Below, one piece after another: positions 1 to 9,020 of a stretch of DNA of 64,000 nucleotides. This DNA comes from Hyphococcus sp. Lineage in GTDB: Bacteria; Pseudomonadota; Alphaproteobacteria; Caulobacterales; Parvularculaceae. Each line of letters opens with the position of its first letter. The stretch's first letter is position 1. Made by a program: the position numbers and the translations under genes. The stretch lies in NCBI GenBank assembly GCA_021776335.1, contig JAJFGB010000011.1, positions 186,001 to 250,000 of the forward strand, in the 5' to 3' direction. The notes under the pieces are model-generated. The model was not told the origin of the DNA. It saw nothing but the letters and a program-made list of their open reading frames with translations, and ran no database searches.

Positions 1-343
1 CGAGAAACGACACTGCAAAAAAATAAGTTGGCGGATATTGCCAGGTTAAACCATAGGCATCGCGTGGCGGGCCCATCTCCAAAAGCAAAGCTTGAAAATA
101 GGCGGTGTCATAAAGCGATGAAATCTCACCTGCCGCCGCCGCCTGCGCTGCCGTCCAGAAAACGACGAAATCCCCTCCCACTGGTGTGCCGGCAGGTGTA
201 ACGAAATCCTTGGCCAAAACGAGCTGAACCACAAAGACGCCATATATGGATAAAGCAACGATTGCCGCGCCGATTGCCGCTTGCCGCGCCGTCAGGCGGA
301 TATCAGTGATCTCCGTCAGCATATTGAAAAATGGCTTTGCCAT
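1..343 (-). CDS. GT87/DUF2029-type membrane glycosyltransferase, N-terminal part (cut by window edge)
   Basis: Only the first 114 or so residues are present, because the gene runs off the left edge. After an ATG start the protein has one clear membrane segment (roughly residues 23-45), then a loop with GGDFVVFWTAAQAA and LYD, and later a WQYPPTYFF stretch leading into the next hydrophobic segment. The DF...Y-rich first loop and the YPP motif are typical of family 87 (DUF2029) polyprenyl-phosphate-sugar-dependent transferases, which add sugars on the periplasmic face of the inner membrane. The family call rests on these motifs alone, and substrate and partner genes lie outside the window. Confidence 0.6.
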   Translation of the reverse strand, partial: MAKPFFNMLTEITDIRLTARQAAIGAAIVALSIYGVFVVQLVLAKDFVTPAGTPVGGDFVVFWTAAQAAAAGEISSLYDTAYFQALLLEMGPPRDAYGLTWQYPPTYFFAVSFL

Positions 344-466
344 GGGCAAAACCTATGGTTAACGCCTAAAGAAAGGATTATCGGCTTGCCTGCATGGGGC
401 TGAAGGTTTGCCCCAGACCCGGGGAAATCCGGTGGCCGACGCAAAAGCGAATCGTTTTAATTGGTA

Positions 467-1924
467 ATGATGATCAATGATGCCCTAAACAGCGCGGGCC
501 TTGCCCCAGACCAGCCATCCTTTTGGCTGGTCCTTTTTCTTTTTATCGCGACAGTTTTTTTCACGCTGGAAGCGCGCAAACAGTCGCGCCGCGCGTCACT
601 GCATCGCCGTGAGCTTGAAAATACCCGAGTCACGCTCTCGGCGGCGCAAACCCGCGCTGAAGAGGCGAGCGAAGTGAAGGCGGAACTGACCGAAGAGCGC
701 ATCCAGCGTCAACGCCTTGAAGCTGAAGCTGCCGCCAATGAAGCAAAGCTTGCCGAGCGTGAGCGCGCCATGGCGGAGCTCAAAATGCGGATGGAAAGTG
801 AATTTAAGGCGACGACGGCTGAGTTGCTCGATGGCGCTCATAAGGCGTTTTTGCAGCGCGCCGGCGAAACTTTTGAGCGCCATCGTGAGAGTGCAAAAAC
901 CGAAAATGATCAGCGGCGCAAAGCGCTTGATGATCTGTTGACGCCAGTCAGTGAAACATTGACGCGCTATGAAAAAGGGCTCGCTGACATGCGCGCTGAA
1001 CAGCAAAAATCACGAGGAGAATTACAAGGGCAGATTGGCGCACTGGCGCAATCCACGCAGGATGTCAGAGCGGAGGCGCAGAAACTTGCCACTGCGCTGC
1101 GCGCTGGCCCAAAAACCCGCGGTCGCTGGGGCGAAGAACAATTGCGCAACGTCGTCGAGATCGCCGGCATGAGCGCTTATGTGGATTTCCGGGAGCAGGT
1201 CTCCCACGGTGACGGAGACAAGCGCAAAATACCAGACATGGTTGTGAGCCTTCCGGGAGGACGTGTCATCGCCGTCGATTCCAAGGTTTCTTTGGGTGCT
1301 TATCTTGATGCGGTCGAAGCAGAAACCGATGATGCGCGCGCCGGGCATTTGGCGCGCCATGCAGATGACCTGTGGAACCACGTCAAATCGCTATCGGCAA
1401 AAGATTATGCCGCATCGCTACGCGATGCGCTGGACTATGTCGTAATGTTCGTGCCCGGAGAAAACTATTTTTCAGCAGCGCTGGAGGCCCGCCCACAACT
1501 TTACCAGGACGCATTTGATCGAAAAATATTGATCGCGAGCCCAACCATTTTGATTGCATTGCTTAAGTCCGCAGCGCTGAACTGGCGTCAGGAGAAACTT
1601 ACTGAGAATGCGCAAGCAGTTGCTCTCATGGCCAAGGATTTATATGACAGCCTTCGTGTTATGGGTGGCCATTTGGGTGGGCTGGGCAAGGCGCTGGAAG
1701 GTGCTGTCAAAAAATATAATTCAACCATTGGTGGGCTGGAGCAGCGTGTGATGCCACGGGCGCGTAAATTTGCGGAATATGAATTGCCCGGAATCGATGC
1801 GGAAATCGAAATTCTGCAAGTGGTTGAGAACGCACCGCGTGAGTTGCGCGCTGACACCGACTTGCTTCTCTCTGGCGACAATGACGCCCCGGTGGACAAC
1901 AAAGCTCAAGACGACGCCGCCTGA
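467..1924 (+). CDS. rmuC: DNA recombination protein RmuC
   Basis: RmuC is a membrane-anchored, nuclease-like protein known to limit recombination at inverted repeats and genome rearrangement. The protein has an N-terminal membrane helix (about residues 13-32), a long charged coiled coil (about 40-200) and then the RmuC core, with RGRWGEEQL, the DSK motif of the PD-(D/E)XK-like fold (D271, K273) and ASPTILIALLK near residue 365. Its length of about 485 residues fits the family. A TTG two codons upstream is an alternative start; I prefer the ATG. It converges on a gene for a degenerate version of the same domain. In many Alphaproteobacteria rmuC lies beside def, as here. Confidence 0.93.
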   Translation: MMINDALNSAGLAPDQPSFWLVLFLFIATVFFTLEARKQSRRASLHRRELENTRVTLSAAQTRAEEASEVKAELTEERIQRQRLEAEAAANEAKLAERERAMAELKMRMESEFKATTAELLDGAHKAFLQRAGETFERHRESAKTENDQRRKALDDLLTPVSETLTRYEKGLADMRAEQQKSRGELQGQIGALAQSTQDVRAEAQKLATALRAGPKTRGRWGEEQLRNVVEIAGMSAYVDFREQVSHGDGDKRKIPDMVVSLPGGRVIAVDSKVSLGAYLDAVEAETDDARAGHLARHADDLWNHVKSLSAKDYAASLRDALDYVVMFVPGENYFSAALEARPQLYQDAFDRKILIASPTILIALLKSAALNWRQEKLTENAQAVALMAKDLYDSLRVMGGHLGGLGKALEGAVKKYNSTIGGLEQRVMPRARKFAEYELPGIDAEIEILQVVENAPRELRADTDLLLSGDNDAPVDNKAQDDAA

Positions 1925-1996
1925 GGGCAACGCCCAGAGCCATTCGCTTTCAAATTGAATCACGGAATAGCTCTAGTCTATTGTTTATCGCATTTC

Positions 1997-2030
1997 TTTC
2001 GCGATAAACTGCACACACTTTATCGCGAAA
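1997..2030. repeat. Perfect 12-bp inverted repeat between two convergent genes
   Basis: The arms TTTCGCGATAAA and TTTATCGCGAAA are perfect complements separated by 10 nt (CTGCACACAC). The octamer TTTATCGC recurs at 1984 and 2034, so the spacer between rmuC and the RmuC-like gene holds three direct copies as well as the hairpin. It could act as a two-way transcription stop, though there is no clean T-run after the stem, or as a protein-binding palindrome. Which of these applies cannot be decided from sequence. Confidence 0.5.
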
Positions 2031-2034
2031 TGCT

Positions 2035-4005
2035 TTATCGCAGTGGAAAGGGTGGCCTGCCGCCCTGCTTTTCGACGGGGTGTTCTTCGCCGGTCTCAGC
2101 AAGCGTTTCCTCGCGCTCAAGGCGCTCGAAGGCTTCTTCTTCCGGAGACAGCGTGCGAAAAGGGTTGCTCGCTGGCGGTGTAAATGCCGCGTGCGGATTA
2201 TCGTCGACAGCGAGGCTTTTGCTGGATTCAGGCGCCGCCGTCATGACGTCATCTTCCCGTTCGTCTGACGCTTTTGCGCCGTTTTCCCAGAACGTCGCTT
2301 GAGGTGAGTCAACATCCGCAGAACCGGTATCATCGTGAGGAAGGTCGTGTTCCAGCATCGTCACGCGTTCGCGCAGCGCGATGATTTCTTCAAGGAGCTC
2401 ACCGCCGGCGCTATTTTTTCGCTCTGCGCCTGTTGCGGCGGCATGGGCTGTTTGCAACGTTGCGGCCAGCGTTGTCGGCGATACCATCCACAAGCCTGCA
2501 TCGCTGCTTTCTTGCACAAGATCAGCAAAGTCGGCATGGAGCGCCACAAATAGTGGTTCGGATGGAATGAGCGCGAACGCATGATCGCCGGTCTCTCCGC
2601 GGACAATGAAATTCCCGACCGCATCAGCGATGTGGCGCCGGACAATGCTCTGGAAATTATTCCGCGCCGTCGCGCCGCCGCCTGTTCCCAGACATTGACG
2701 CTGATAGGCCGCAAAGGCGTCAGCAGGAAATTGGTCGTCAATGACAACAGGCGCTGCCCCGCCAGCCATATTCGCCAGCGCCGGCGCCACCTTGCCGTTG
2801 GAGAGTTTGTGAGAAAGAGAATAGAGGCCTGGCGGCAGTGCGCGCCCCAAAACCTCGCTGAGGCCGAGCTGATTTTCTGGCGCGGTGTTGAGCGCGCCAC
2901 CAAGAATGCGATTGAGATCTGCGATTTGCCCCGATAGCGCTGCTGCGCCGGCTGGCGCCGTTTCGAGCTGCGCAATTCGGTGGGTGAGGTTTTCTATCGC
3001 CGTGTTTGCCGTTTCGCGCAGGGCTGTTATTTGCTCGCCCAATAGATCAGCGAACTCTGCAAAATGCGCCTCGGAAATGACCGCATGATCACTGATTGGT
3101 TCGGTCCGCGCCATCGCCAGTCGGATATTTTCAATTTTGGCGTCCAGCCCTTCAAACAATGAGGCCATCCGGTCTTCAAGAGCCGCGTTCAAATGATGAT
3201 AAATTTCCTCAGCATTGTCGTGACGCGCGGGCGCGTCGCCGTCGGCGCTTTTCTCGTCCATATCGGCAAATGACTGCAGGCCATGCTCAATGGCGGCCTG
3301 GTTTTTTCGTCGCTCAAATGCCGCTTCACGCTCGGCTTGTTCGCGCGCCTCTTCTTGGAGGCGTTGTTCTTCAAGCACCTCAAGATTGCGAAGGGCTTCT
3401 TCTTCAGCCAATCGTCGGCTTTCTTCTGCAGCTTCAATATCATCGTCGCGTTGTATTGTCTCGCTATAGTCGTCGCCATCGATTTCGGAAGGTGTTGTCG
3501 CGATCGGCGCGCCGTCATCCAGGGCGCCAAAATCCTGCGGGCCTTCATCCACGGTTTTTTCGCGGGCTGACTTTCTGGAAAACAAACCGGCAAAGGGCGA
3601 TTTCTTTGGTTTGCCAGCGGATCGCTCCGCGTTGAGCGACGATGCTATGGGGTCTGTTTCTGTGTCGGAATCGCTTCCTGCGTATCCGTGCGGGGCGCCG
3701 TCTTCCTTCGCTGCCGGAGCAATCGATGCCTCAACGGGCGCGTTAAATTCTTCAAAGGTAATTTCTGCGTCGTCACCGGCCGGTTCGAAGACAGGAGATT
3801 TGATCGCGCGCCGCTGCGCAGGCCGTAAGACGCGGCCGCGAATAATCAGGATCATAACGAGCAGAAAAATCGCGAAGAATGAGCCAGCGCCGACCCATTT
3901 CGCCGCCGCCGGGCCATCAAACAAAGGCGCCGGATCTTGCGCTACTTCCTGAACATCTTGAAGGCCCTCGGCCCCATTCTGGGCCGATGGCGTTAGCGTC
4001 TGCAT
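2035..4005 (-). CDS. Membrane-anchored protein with degenerate RmuC-like C-terminal domain
   Basis: I do not recognise a named family for the whole protein (656 aa). An N-terminal membrane helix lies at about residues 37-55, followed by a long acidic, glutamate/alanine-rich region with predicted coiled coil (about 170-360). The C-terminal domain lines up with the RmuC core next door: GLSEVLGRALPPGLYSLSHK matches the region before the nuclease strand, VVIDDQF aligns with the RmuC AVDSKV motif, HAFALIPSEPLFVALHADF matches the VMFVPGENYF region, and GLWMVSPTTLAATLQ matches ILIASPTILIALLK. The catalytic lysine position is glutamine (Q425), so nuclease activity is probably lost. It reads toward rmuC. 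The domain homology is inferred by eye and the role is unknown. Confidence 0.75.
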   Translation of the reverse strand: MQTLTPSAQNGAEGLQDVQEVAQDPAPLFDGPAAAKWVGAGSFFAIFLLVMILIIRGRVLRPAQRRAIKSPVFEPAGDDAEITFEEFNAPVEASIAPAAKEDGAPHGYAGSDSDTETDPIASSLNAERSAGKPKKSPFAGLFSRKSAREKTVDEGPQDFGALDDGAPIATTPSEIDGDDYSETIQRDDDIEAAEESRRLAEEEALRNLEVLEEQRLQEEAREQAEREAAFERRKNQAAIEHGLQSFADMDEKSADGDAPARHDNAEEIYHHLNAALEDRMASLFEGLDAKIENIRLAMARTEPISDHAVISEAHFAEFADLLGEQITALRETANTAIENLTHRIAQLETAPAGAAALSGQIADLNRILGGALNTAPENQLGLSEVLGRALPPGLYSLSHKLSNGKVAPALANMAGGAAPVVIDDQFPADAFAAYQRQCLGTGGGATARNNFQSIVRRHIADAVGNFIVRGETGDHAFALIPSEPLFVALHADFADLVQESSDAGLWMVSPTTLAATLQTAHAAATGAERKNSAGGELLEEIIALRERVTMLEHDLPHDDTGSADVDSPQATFWENGAKASDEREDDVMTAAPESSKSLAVDDNPHAAFTPPASNPFRTLSPEEEAFERLEREETLAETGEEHPVEKQGGRPPFPLR

Positions 4006-4071
4006 TTCAAACCCCAAAACCGTGTTACACGACAGCCCTCAATATATGAGAAAAACCCATAAAAAGCGAGG

Positions 4072-4085
4072 GGTTAGCATTAACC
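4072..4085. promoter_or_regulatory. Short palindrome GGTTA-GCAT-TAACC in a divergent promoter region
   Basis: A 5-bp inverted repeat with a 4-nt spacer sits between the divergently transcribed RmuC-like gene and def, 64 nt upstream of the def start. It is a possible regulator site or simply chance in an AT-richer spacer. No partner copy with the same spacing was found nearby. Confidence 0.2.
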
Positions 4086-4148
4086 ATGATTTCAGCCTGC
4101 CGGCGCCGCCGTCTTGACGAAGCTGGCCGGCGATCATAGGTGAACGCC

Positions 4149-4667
4149 ATGGCTATTAGACCGATTATCACAGCGCCGGATGCGCGCCTCCGACAGATAT
4201 CGAAACCTGTCGAGACGGTGAACGACGATATACGCGCGCTGATGGATGATATGCTGGAGACCATGTATGACGCGCCAGGCATCGGGCTCGCGGCGATTCA
4301 GATTGGTGTGCCCTTGCGGATCATTGTGATGGATTTGGCGGGCAAGGATGAAGACCCTGAGCCGCGCTATTATATTAACCCGGTTGTCCTCGATACAGCC
4401 GAGGAAATGGCGGTTTACGAAGAGGGCTGCCTTTCGGTGCCGGAGTATTTTGAAGAAGTGGAGCGGCCGGCTAAATGCGGCGTCCGGTATCTCGACTATG
4501 ACGGGGCGGAACAGCTGATCGAGACCGAAGGCCTGTTGGCGACGTGCATTCAGCATGAAATGGATCACCTTGAAGGCACGCTCTTCATCGATCATCTGTC
4601 ACGCTTGAAACGTGACCTGATTATAAGAAAACTAAAAAAAGAGCAGCGCCTCGCTGCGGCGGAATAA
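4149..4667 (+). CDS. def: Peptide deformylase
   Basis: Removes the formyl group from the N-terminal methionine of new proteins as they leave the ribosome. The three signature motifs are present: [10 protein letters not shown] (usually GxGLAAxQ), EEGCLSVPE with the metal-binding cysteine, and QHEMDHLEG with the two metal histidines and catalytic glutamate. The chosen ATG gives the usual MAIRPI start; a GTG three codons earlier is possible. The C-terminus ends in a basic helix ([13 protein letters not shown]). It leads the def-fmt-truA unit, so formyl removal and formyl-Met-tRNA synthesis are encoded together. Confidence 0.97.
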   Translation: MAIRPIITAPDARLRQISKPVETVNDDIRALMDDMLETMYDAPGIGLAAIQIGVPLRIIVMDLAGKDEDPEPRYYINPVVLDTAEEMAVYEEGCLSVPEYFEEVERPAKCGVRYLDYDGAEQLIETEGLLATCIQHEMDHLEGTLFIDHLSRLKRDLIIRKLKKEQRLAAAE

Positions 4668-4707
4668 GCATCGCCCTGATCTCTGATCATTAAGGAGAGA
4701 GTTCCCA

Positions 4708-5628
4708 ATGCGGTTGGCCTTTATGGGGACCCCTGAATTTTCCGTACCCGTCTTAAGCGAGCTTGTCGCGGCGGGTCACGATATTGGCGTCGTGTACACG
4801 CGCGCGCCGAAACCTTCGGGTCGCGGCAAGAAATTGACACCTTCGCCGGTGCATCAATTCGCAGAAAACAATGGCATTGAAGTGCGTACGCCGAAGAATT
4901 TTAAGAATGAAAAAGAGCTTGAGGAATTCGCCTCCTTCGATCTCGATGTCGCAATTGTTGTTGCCTATGGTCTAATCCTGCCGCAATTAATTCTTGATGC
5001 GCCGCGCTATGGCTGCCTCAATCTTCATGCATCGCTTTTGCCGCGCTGGCGCGGCGCCGCGCCGATCCAGCGGGCGATTATGGCGGGAGATGATGTTACC
5101 GGTGTTCAACTGATGCGGATGGAAGCGGGGCTCGATACCGGCCCGGTGTTGTTGTCGGAGACAGTTCAGATCCGCGATAATGACACCGCAGGATCACTCC
5201 ATGACCGGCTATCTCATATTGCGGCGCAGCTCGCCCCTCGCGGGCTTGCCGCGCTTGAGCGAGATGCGTTGATTGAAACGCCGCAGCTCGAAGCGGGCGC
5301 GGTCTATGCTGATAAAGTTTCGCCTGCGGAAGCGCGGATCGACTGGACGAAATCTGCAGCGGCAGTTGATTGCCATATCAGGGGATTATCGCCTTTTCCA
5401 GGCGCCTGGTTTGAACATGACGGACAGCGCGTGAAAGTCTTGTTGTCGCGCGTCACGGCCGGCGACGTTGCTGCCGCAGGGGCTGTTTTGTCAGCGGAGG
5501 GCAAGCTGACCGTTTCTTGTGGAGAGGGCGCAGTTGAGCTGTTGTCGCTTCAACGTGCGGGAAAAAAGGCTCAGGATGCGCAGGAATTTGTGCGAGGGTT
5601 TAAAATCTCGCCCGCCGATCGGCTTTGA
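4708..5628 (+). CDS. fmt: Methionyl-tRNA formyltransferase
   Basis: Formylates Met-tRNA(fMet) using 10-formyltetrahydrofolate. The N-terminal Rossmann domain starts [16 protein letters not shown], and the catalytic loop [20 protein letters not shown] carries the essential Asn and His. The DxxDTGP-like stretch (GLDTGPVLL) and the C-terminal OB-like domain (about residues 205-306) are intact, and 306 residues is normal length. A clear Shine-Dalgarno AAGGAGAG precedes the ATG. It lies 40 nt after def and 6 nt before truA, which suggests one transcript. Confidence 0.97.
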   Translation: MRLAFMGTPEFSVPVLSELVAAGHDIGVVYTRAPKPSGRGKKLTPSPVHQFAENNGIEVRTPKNFKNEKELEEFASFDLDVAIVVAYGLILPQLILDAPRYGCLNLHASLLPRWRGAAPIQRAIMAGDDVTGVQLMRMEAGLDTGPVLLSETVQIRDNDTAGSLHDRLSHIAAQLAPRGLAALERDALIETPQLEAGAVYADKVSPAEARIDWTKSAAAVDCHIRGLSPFPGAWFEHDGQRVKVLLSRVTAGDVAAAGAVLSAEGKLTVSCGEGAVELLSLQRAGKKAQDAQEFVRGFKISPADRL

Positions 5629-5634
5629 CCCGCT

Positions 5635-6381
5635 ATGCCGCGCTATAAGCTTACCCTTGAATATGACGGATCGCCTTTTGTGGGCTGGCAAATCCAGGAA
5701 AATGGCCCTTCCGTTCAGGCCGCCCTGGAGGCGGCGGTATTTGCGCTTTCCGGCGAACGGGTGGCAGCTCATGCTGCTGGCCGAACCGATGCCGGGGTTC
5801 ACGCGTTGGGCATGGTCGCGCACTTTAATCTTTGCAAAGAGTTCCCCCCCGACAAGGTGCGCGATGGGCTTAGCCATTATTTGGCCCCAGCGCCGATTGT
5901 CGTGCTTCGCGTAGAGCGCGTGAGTGAAGAATTTCACGCCCGCTTTTCCTGCGTCGGTCGCTCATATGAATATCGCGTCATCAATCGCCGTTCGCGATTG
6001 ACGATCGATGCCGGTCGCGCCTGGCACGTATCTCAACCGTTGGATGTCAACGCCATGCACGCTGCTGCGCAGATACTGGTTGGAAAACATGATTTTACAA
6101 CTTTTAGGGCTGCGGCATGTCAGGCAGCGTCACCGGTCAAGACGCTTGATGAAATCTCTGTTAGGCGGTCGGGCGACACAATATTTGTTCGCTGTGCCGC
6201 GCGCTCGTTTCTTCATCATCAGGTGCGGAGTTTTGCGGGCGCGGTTACGCAAGTCGGTCGCGGCAAATGGAGGGTCGAGGATGTCAGAGCCGCATTGGAG
6301 GCAAAAGACAGGTCGCGCTGTGCGCCAGTGGCGCCGGCTGAGGGCCTCTATTTTCTGCGCGCTGACTACCAAACCGCCTGA
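5635..6381 (+). CDS. truA: tRNA pseudouridine(38-40) synthase TruA
   Basis: Makes pseudouridine at positions 38-40 of the anticodon arm of many tRNAs. The start YKLTLEYDGSPFVGWQ is typical, and the catalytic aspartate lies in AAGRTDAGVHALG. The second half shows RSFLHHQVRSFAG, a family signature of the C-terminal subdomain. At 248 residues it is full length. It follows fmt closely and converges on dapE. Confidence 0.97.
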   Translation: MPRYKLTLEYDGSPFVGWQIQENGPSVQAALEAAVFALSGERVAAHAAGRTDAGVHALGMVAHFNLCKEFPPDKVRDGLSHYLAPAPIVVLRVERVSEEFHARFSCVGRSYEYRVINRRSRLTIDAGRAWHVSQPLDVNAMHAAAQILVGKHDFTTFRAAACQAASPVKTLDEISVRRSGDTIFVRCAARSFLHHQVRSFAGAVTQVGRGKWRVEDVRAALEAKDRSRCAPVAPAEGLYFLRADYQTA

Positions 6382-6399
6382 TGCTGTGGTGACAGACGA

Positions 6400-7584
6400 T
6401 TACAGCGTAGCAGCAAAACGCTGATAATATTGTGTGATAATTTTCTCGTAGATATCTGTCAGCATCTCGATGTCCGCAACGGCGACATGCTCATCGGTTT
6501 GATGCATCGTTGCGCCTACAAGGCCGAATTCCGCAACCGGCGCCATGTCTTTGATGAAGCGCGCATCGGAAGTGCCGCCCGATGTGGAGTATTCGGGGCG
6601 CCGGCCGGCTTTTTCTTCTGCGCAGTCGGCGATGAGACTGAGAAATTTCATGTCGGTCGTCAGGAATGCTTCACCAGAAACTATCACATCAAGGGCGTAG
6701 GCAGCGCCGAGTTCGGATGAGAGGTTATCGAGTTTTTCGCGCAGCCATGCTTCAATCGATGTGCCGGTCCAGGTTGGGTTGAAGCGAATGTTGAACCTTG
6801 CTGTTGCTTTTTCTGGAATAACATTATGCGCGGTATTGCCGATATGAATGTCCGTGACCTGAAGGCTTGACGGTTGGAAGCGCTCATAGCCCTCGTCGAG
6901 TGGTGTTTCACTTAAGAAAAGAAGCTTTCTCATCAGCGTGGGAATGGGATTGTCTGCGCGATGCGGATAAGCGACATGGCCTTGCCGCCCGGTTACGGTC
7001 AGCCAGCAATTGATACTGCCGCGTCGTCCAACTTTGATCATATCGCCCATAGCATCAGGGTTCGATGGCTCGCCAACCAGGCAGTGATCAATCGGAATTT
7101 CTTGCTCGCGAAGCCATTGGAGCACTCTTTTGGTGCCGTTCAGGGCTGCGCCCTCTTCATCGCCGGTAATCAGAAAGGCAAGCGACCCCTTAACCGCGCC
7201 CTTTTTTACCACACGTGCTGCGGCGGCGGTGAAGGCGGCGATGGCGCCTTTCATATCAGCCGCGCCGCGGCCCCATAGTTTCCCGTGCTTCAGCGCAGCG
7301 TCAAAAGGCGGCGACGTCCAGTTTGCCTCGTCGCCCGGTGGAACAACATCCGTATGCCCGGCAAAGCAAAAATGTGGAGACGCCTCGCCGATGCGCGCAT
7401 ATAGATTATCCACATCTTCAAATTTGAGGCGCGTGCACGAAAACCCCAGACCGGAAAGCGCTTCTTGCAGAACGTCAAGAGCGCCTTCATCCGCCGGCGT
7501 CACCGACGGGCGTCGAATAAGGTCGCGTGCGAGCTTTATGGGGTCGATTTCAGTCATTGTCGTGACGTAATCTACACGCGCCAT
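6400..7584 (-). CDS. dapE: Succinyl-diaminopimelate desuccinylase
   Basis: Zinc-dependent M20-family hydrolase that removes succinate from N-succinyl-LL-diaminopimelate in lysine and peptidoglycan precursor synthesis. Metal-binding motifs are visible: FAGHTDVVPPGD (His, Asp), GRGAADMKG (bridging Asp), and ITGDEEGAALNGT with the catalytic base and metal glutamates; a late MHQTDEH carries the last histidine. The dimerisation insert lies around residues 190-305. A second ATG nine codons downstream (MTEIDPIKLA) is an equally good start. It is separated from dapD only by a cupin gene on the other strand. Confidence 0.95.
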   Translation of the reverse strand: MARVDYVTTMTEIDPIKLARDLIRRPSVTPADEGALDVLQEALSGLGFSCTRLKFEDVDNLYARIGEASPHFCFAGHTDVVPPGDEANWTSPPFDAALKHGKLWGRGAADMKGAIAAFTAAAARVVKKGAVKGSLAFLITGDEEGAALNGTKRVLQWLREQEIPIDHCLVGEPSNPDAMGDMIKVGRRGSINCWLTVTGRQGHVAYPHRADNPIPTLMRKLLFLSETPLDEGYERFQPSSLQVTDIHIGNTAHNVIPEKATARFNIRFNPTWTGTSIEAWLREKLDNLSSELGAAYALDVIVSGEAFLTTDMKFLSLIADCAEEKAGRRPEYSTSGGTSDARFIKDMAPVAEFGLVGATMHQTDEHVAVADIEMLTDIYEKIITQYYQRFAATL

Positions 7585-7609
7585 CTAAACAAGCTTAAGG
7601 GAGCCCGTC

Positions 7610-8077
7610 ATGCCAAAAGTCGATCTGTCGTCCGCGCCGGTTAGAACGGCATGCGCCTATCCCGCGCCCTACGACAAACACTGTGCCGGGCGATCAAAGC
7701 AAACGCTTGGCGATGCCGGCGGGTTGACGCAGTTCGGCGTCAATCTCACGCGGCTCGCGCCTGGCGCCGCATCAGCGCACAAACATTGGCACAAAAACGA
7801 AGACGAGCTTGTCTATATTCTCGAGGGCGAGGCAGTGCTGGTTGAGGATGACGGTGAAACCGTTTTACGGGCTGGCGGTGTTGCTACATTCAAGGCGGGT
7901 GTTGAAAACGGCCACATGCTGGTTAATCGCAGCGACAAAGACGCGGTGTTCCTGGAGGTCGGGACGCGCGCCGACGAAGAGGTCTCGTCGTACACCAACC
8001 CTGATGTCGATTTGAAAATGGTCAAAGCCGCAAGCGGATCATGGGTCGCGTATAAAAAGAACGGCGAGGCGCACTAA
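7610..8077 (+). CDS. Cupin-domain protein
   Basis: A single-domain cupin of 155 residues. Motif 1 is seen as [18 protein letters not shown] (two histidines and a glutamate as likely metal ligands) and motif 2 as [12 protein letters not shown] with the last histidine. The substrate cannot be told from sequence; related cupins include sugar isomerases and small dioxygenases. It lies between dapE and dapD on the opposite strand, and its stop overlaps the dapD stop by 4 nt. An AAGGGA Shine-Dalgarno precedes the ATG. Confidence 0.85.
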   Translation: MPKVDLSSAPVRTACAYPAPYDKHCAGRSKQTLGDAGGLTQFGVNLTRLAPGAASAHKHWHKNEDELVYILEGEAVLVEDDGETVLRAGGVATFKAGVENGHMLVNRSDKDAVFLEVGTRADEEVSSYTNPDVDLKMVKAASGSWVAYKKNGEAH

Positions 8078-8904
8078 GCCCGCAGCAAATCATTCACGGA
8101 TGTTTTGGCGCGGGTTTTTTCATCAACCTGTTTGACAATCACCGCGCAGTAAAGGCTTGGTCCGCCTTTCTCTGATGGCAGGGCTCCAGGCACGACAACT
8201 GAAAAAGCAGGGACCTCGCCATAGGTGATGACGCCGGTCTCGCGATTGACGATTTTCGTCGACGCCGTGATGAAAACACCCATCGCGAGGACTGAGCCCT
8301 CACGCACGATCACGCCTTCGACGACTTCCGATCGAGCGCCGATAAAGCAATTATCCTCGATGATCACCGGGTTGGCCTGTAGCGGTTCCAAGACGCCGCC
8401 TATTCCAGTTCCAGCCGAGATATGACAATGGGCGCCAATTTGCGCACATGAGCCAATCGACGCCCAGGTATCGATCATCGTCCCTTCGCCTACATAGGCG
8501 CCGATATTGACGAAACTGGGCATCAGAACGACGTTCCGCGCCAAATAAGAACCGCGACGCACAGTGGCTGGCGGTACGGCGCGAAAACCGGCGCGTTCGA
8601 AATCTTCGGATGTCCAGCCGTTGAACTTTGACGGAACCTTGTCCCACCAGCCTGCGGCGCCAGGGCCACCCTCGATTGCTTCATTGGCGAATAGACGAAA
8701 TGACAGCAACACTGCCTTTTTGAGCCATTGGTGGACGACCCAGCCGCCGGTCAACCTTTCCGCAACGCGGCCTTCACCGCTGTCGAGTAACCCAATAGCT
8801 GCATTGACTGCGTCGCGAACTTCGCCTGTCGTTGTTGTTGAGATTTCGGCGCGATTCTCCCATGCGGCGTTGATTACGGCCTCTAGTTCGGCATTGTTCG
8901 TCAT
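8074..8904 (-). CDS. dapD: 2,3,4,5-tetrahydropyridine-2,6-dicarboxylate N-succinyltransferase
   Basis: Transfers succinate from succinyl-CoA to tetrahydrodipicolinate, the step that creates the substrate line for DapE. The C-terminal half is a left-handed parallel beta helix built of hexapeptide repeats (about residues 105-240), for example [20 protein letters not shown]. The chosen ATG ([18 protein letters not shown]) gives 276 residues, in line with the family; a longer start 13 codons upstream has no better ribosome site. With dapE nearby it covers two of the four steps of the succinylase branch. Confidence 0.96.
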   Translation of the reverse strand: MTNNAELEAVINAAWENRAEISTTTTGEVRDAVNAAIGLLDSGEGRVAERLTGGWVVHQWLKKAVLLSFRLFANEAIEGGPGAAGWWDKVPSKFNGWTSEDFERAGFRAVPPATVRRGSYLARNVVLMPSFVNIGAYVGEGTMIDTWASIGSCAQIGAHCHISAGTGIGGVLEPLQANPVIIEDNCFIGARSEVVEGVIVREGSVLAMGVFITASTKIVNRETGVITYGEVPAFSVVVPGALPSEKGGPSLYCAVIVKQVDEKTRAKTSVNDLLRA

Positions 8905-9020
8905 AGCAATCGGTTCTTTCTGATTGTCTTCAGTAATATGCAAAAGCCATTTCGGGATTTGCCTTCTGTGTAGCCTGGCAGGTGATGCGAGAAACGGGGT
9001 CCCACCCCTTCACATCAAAT

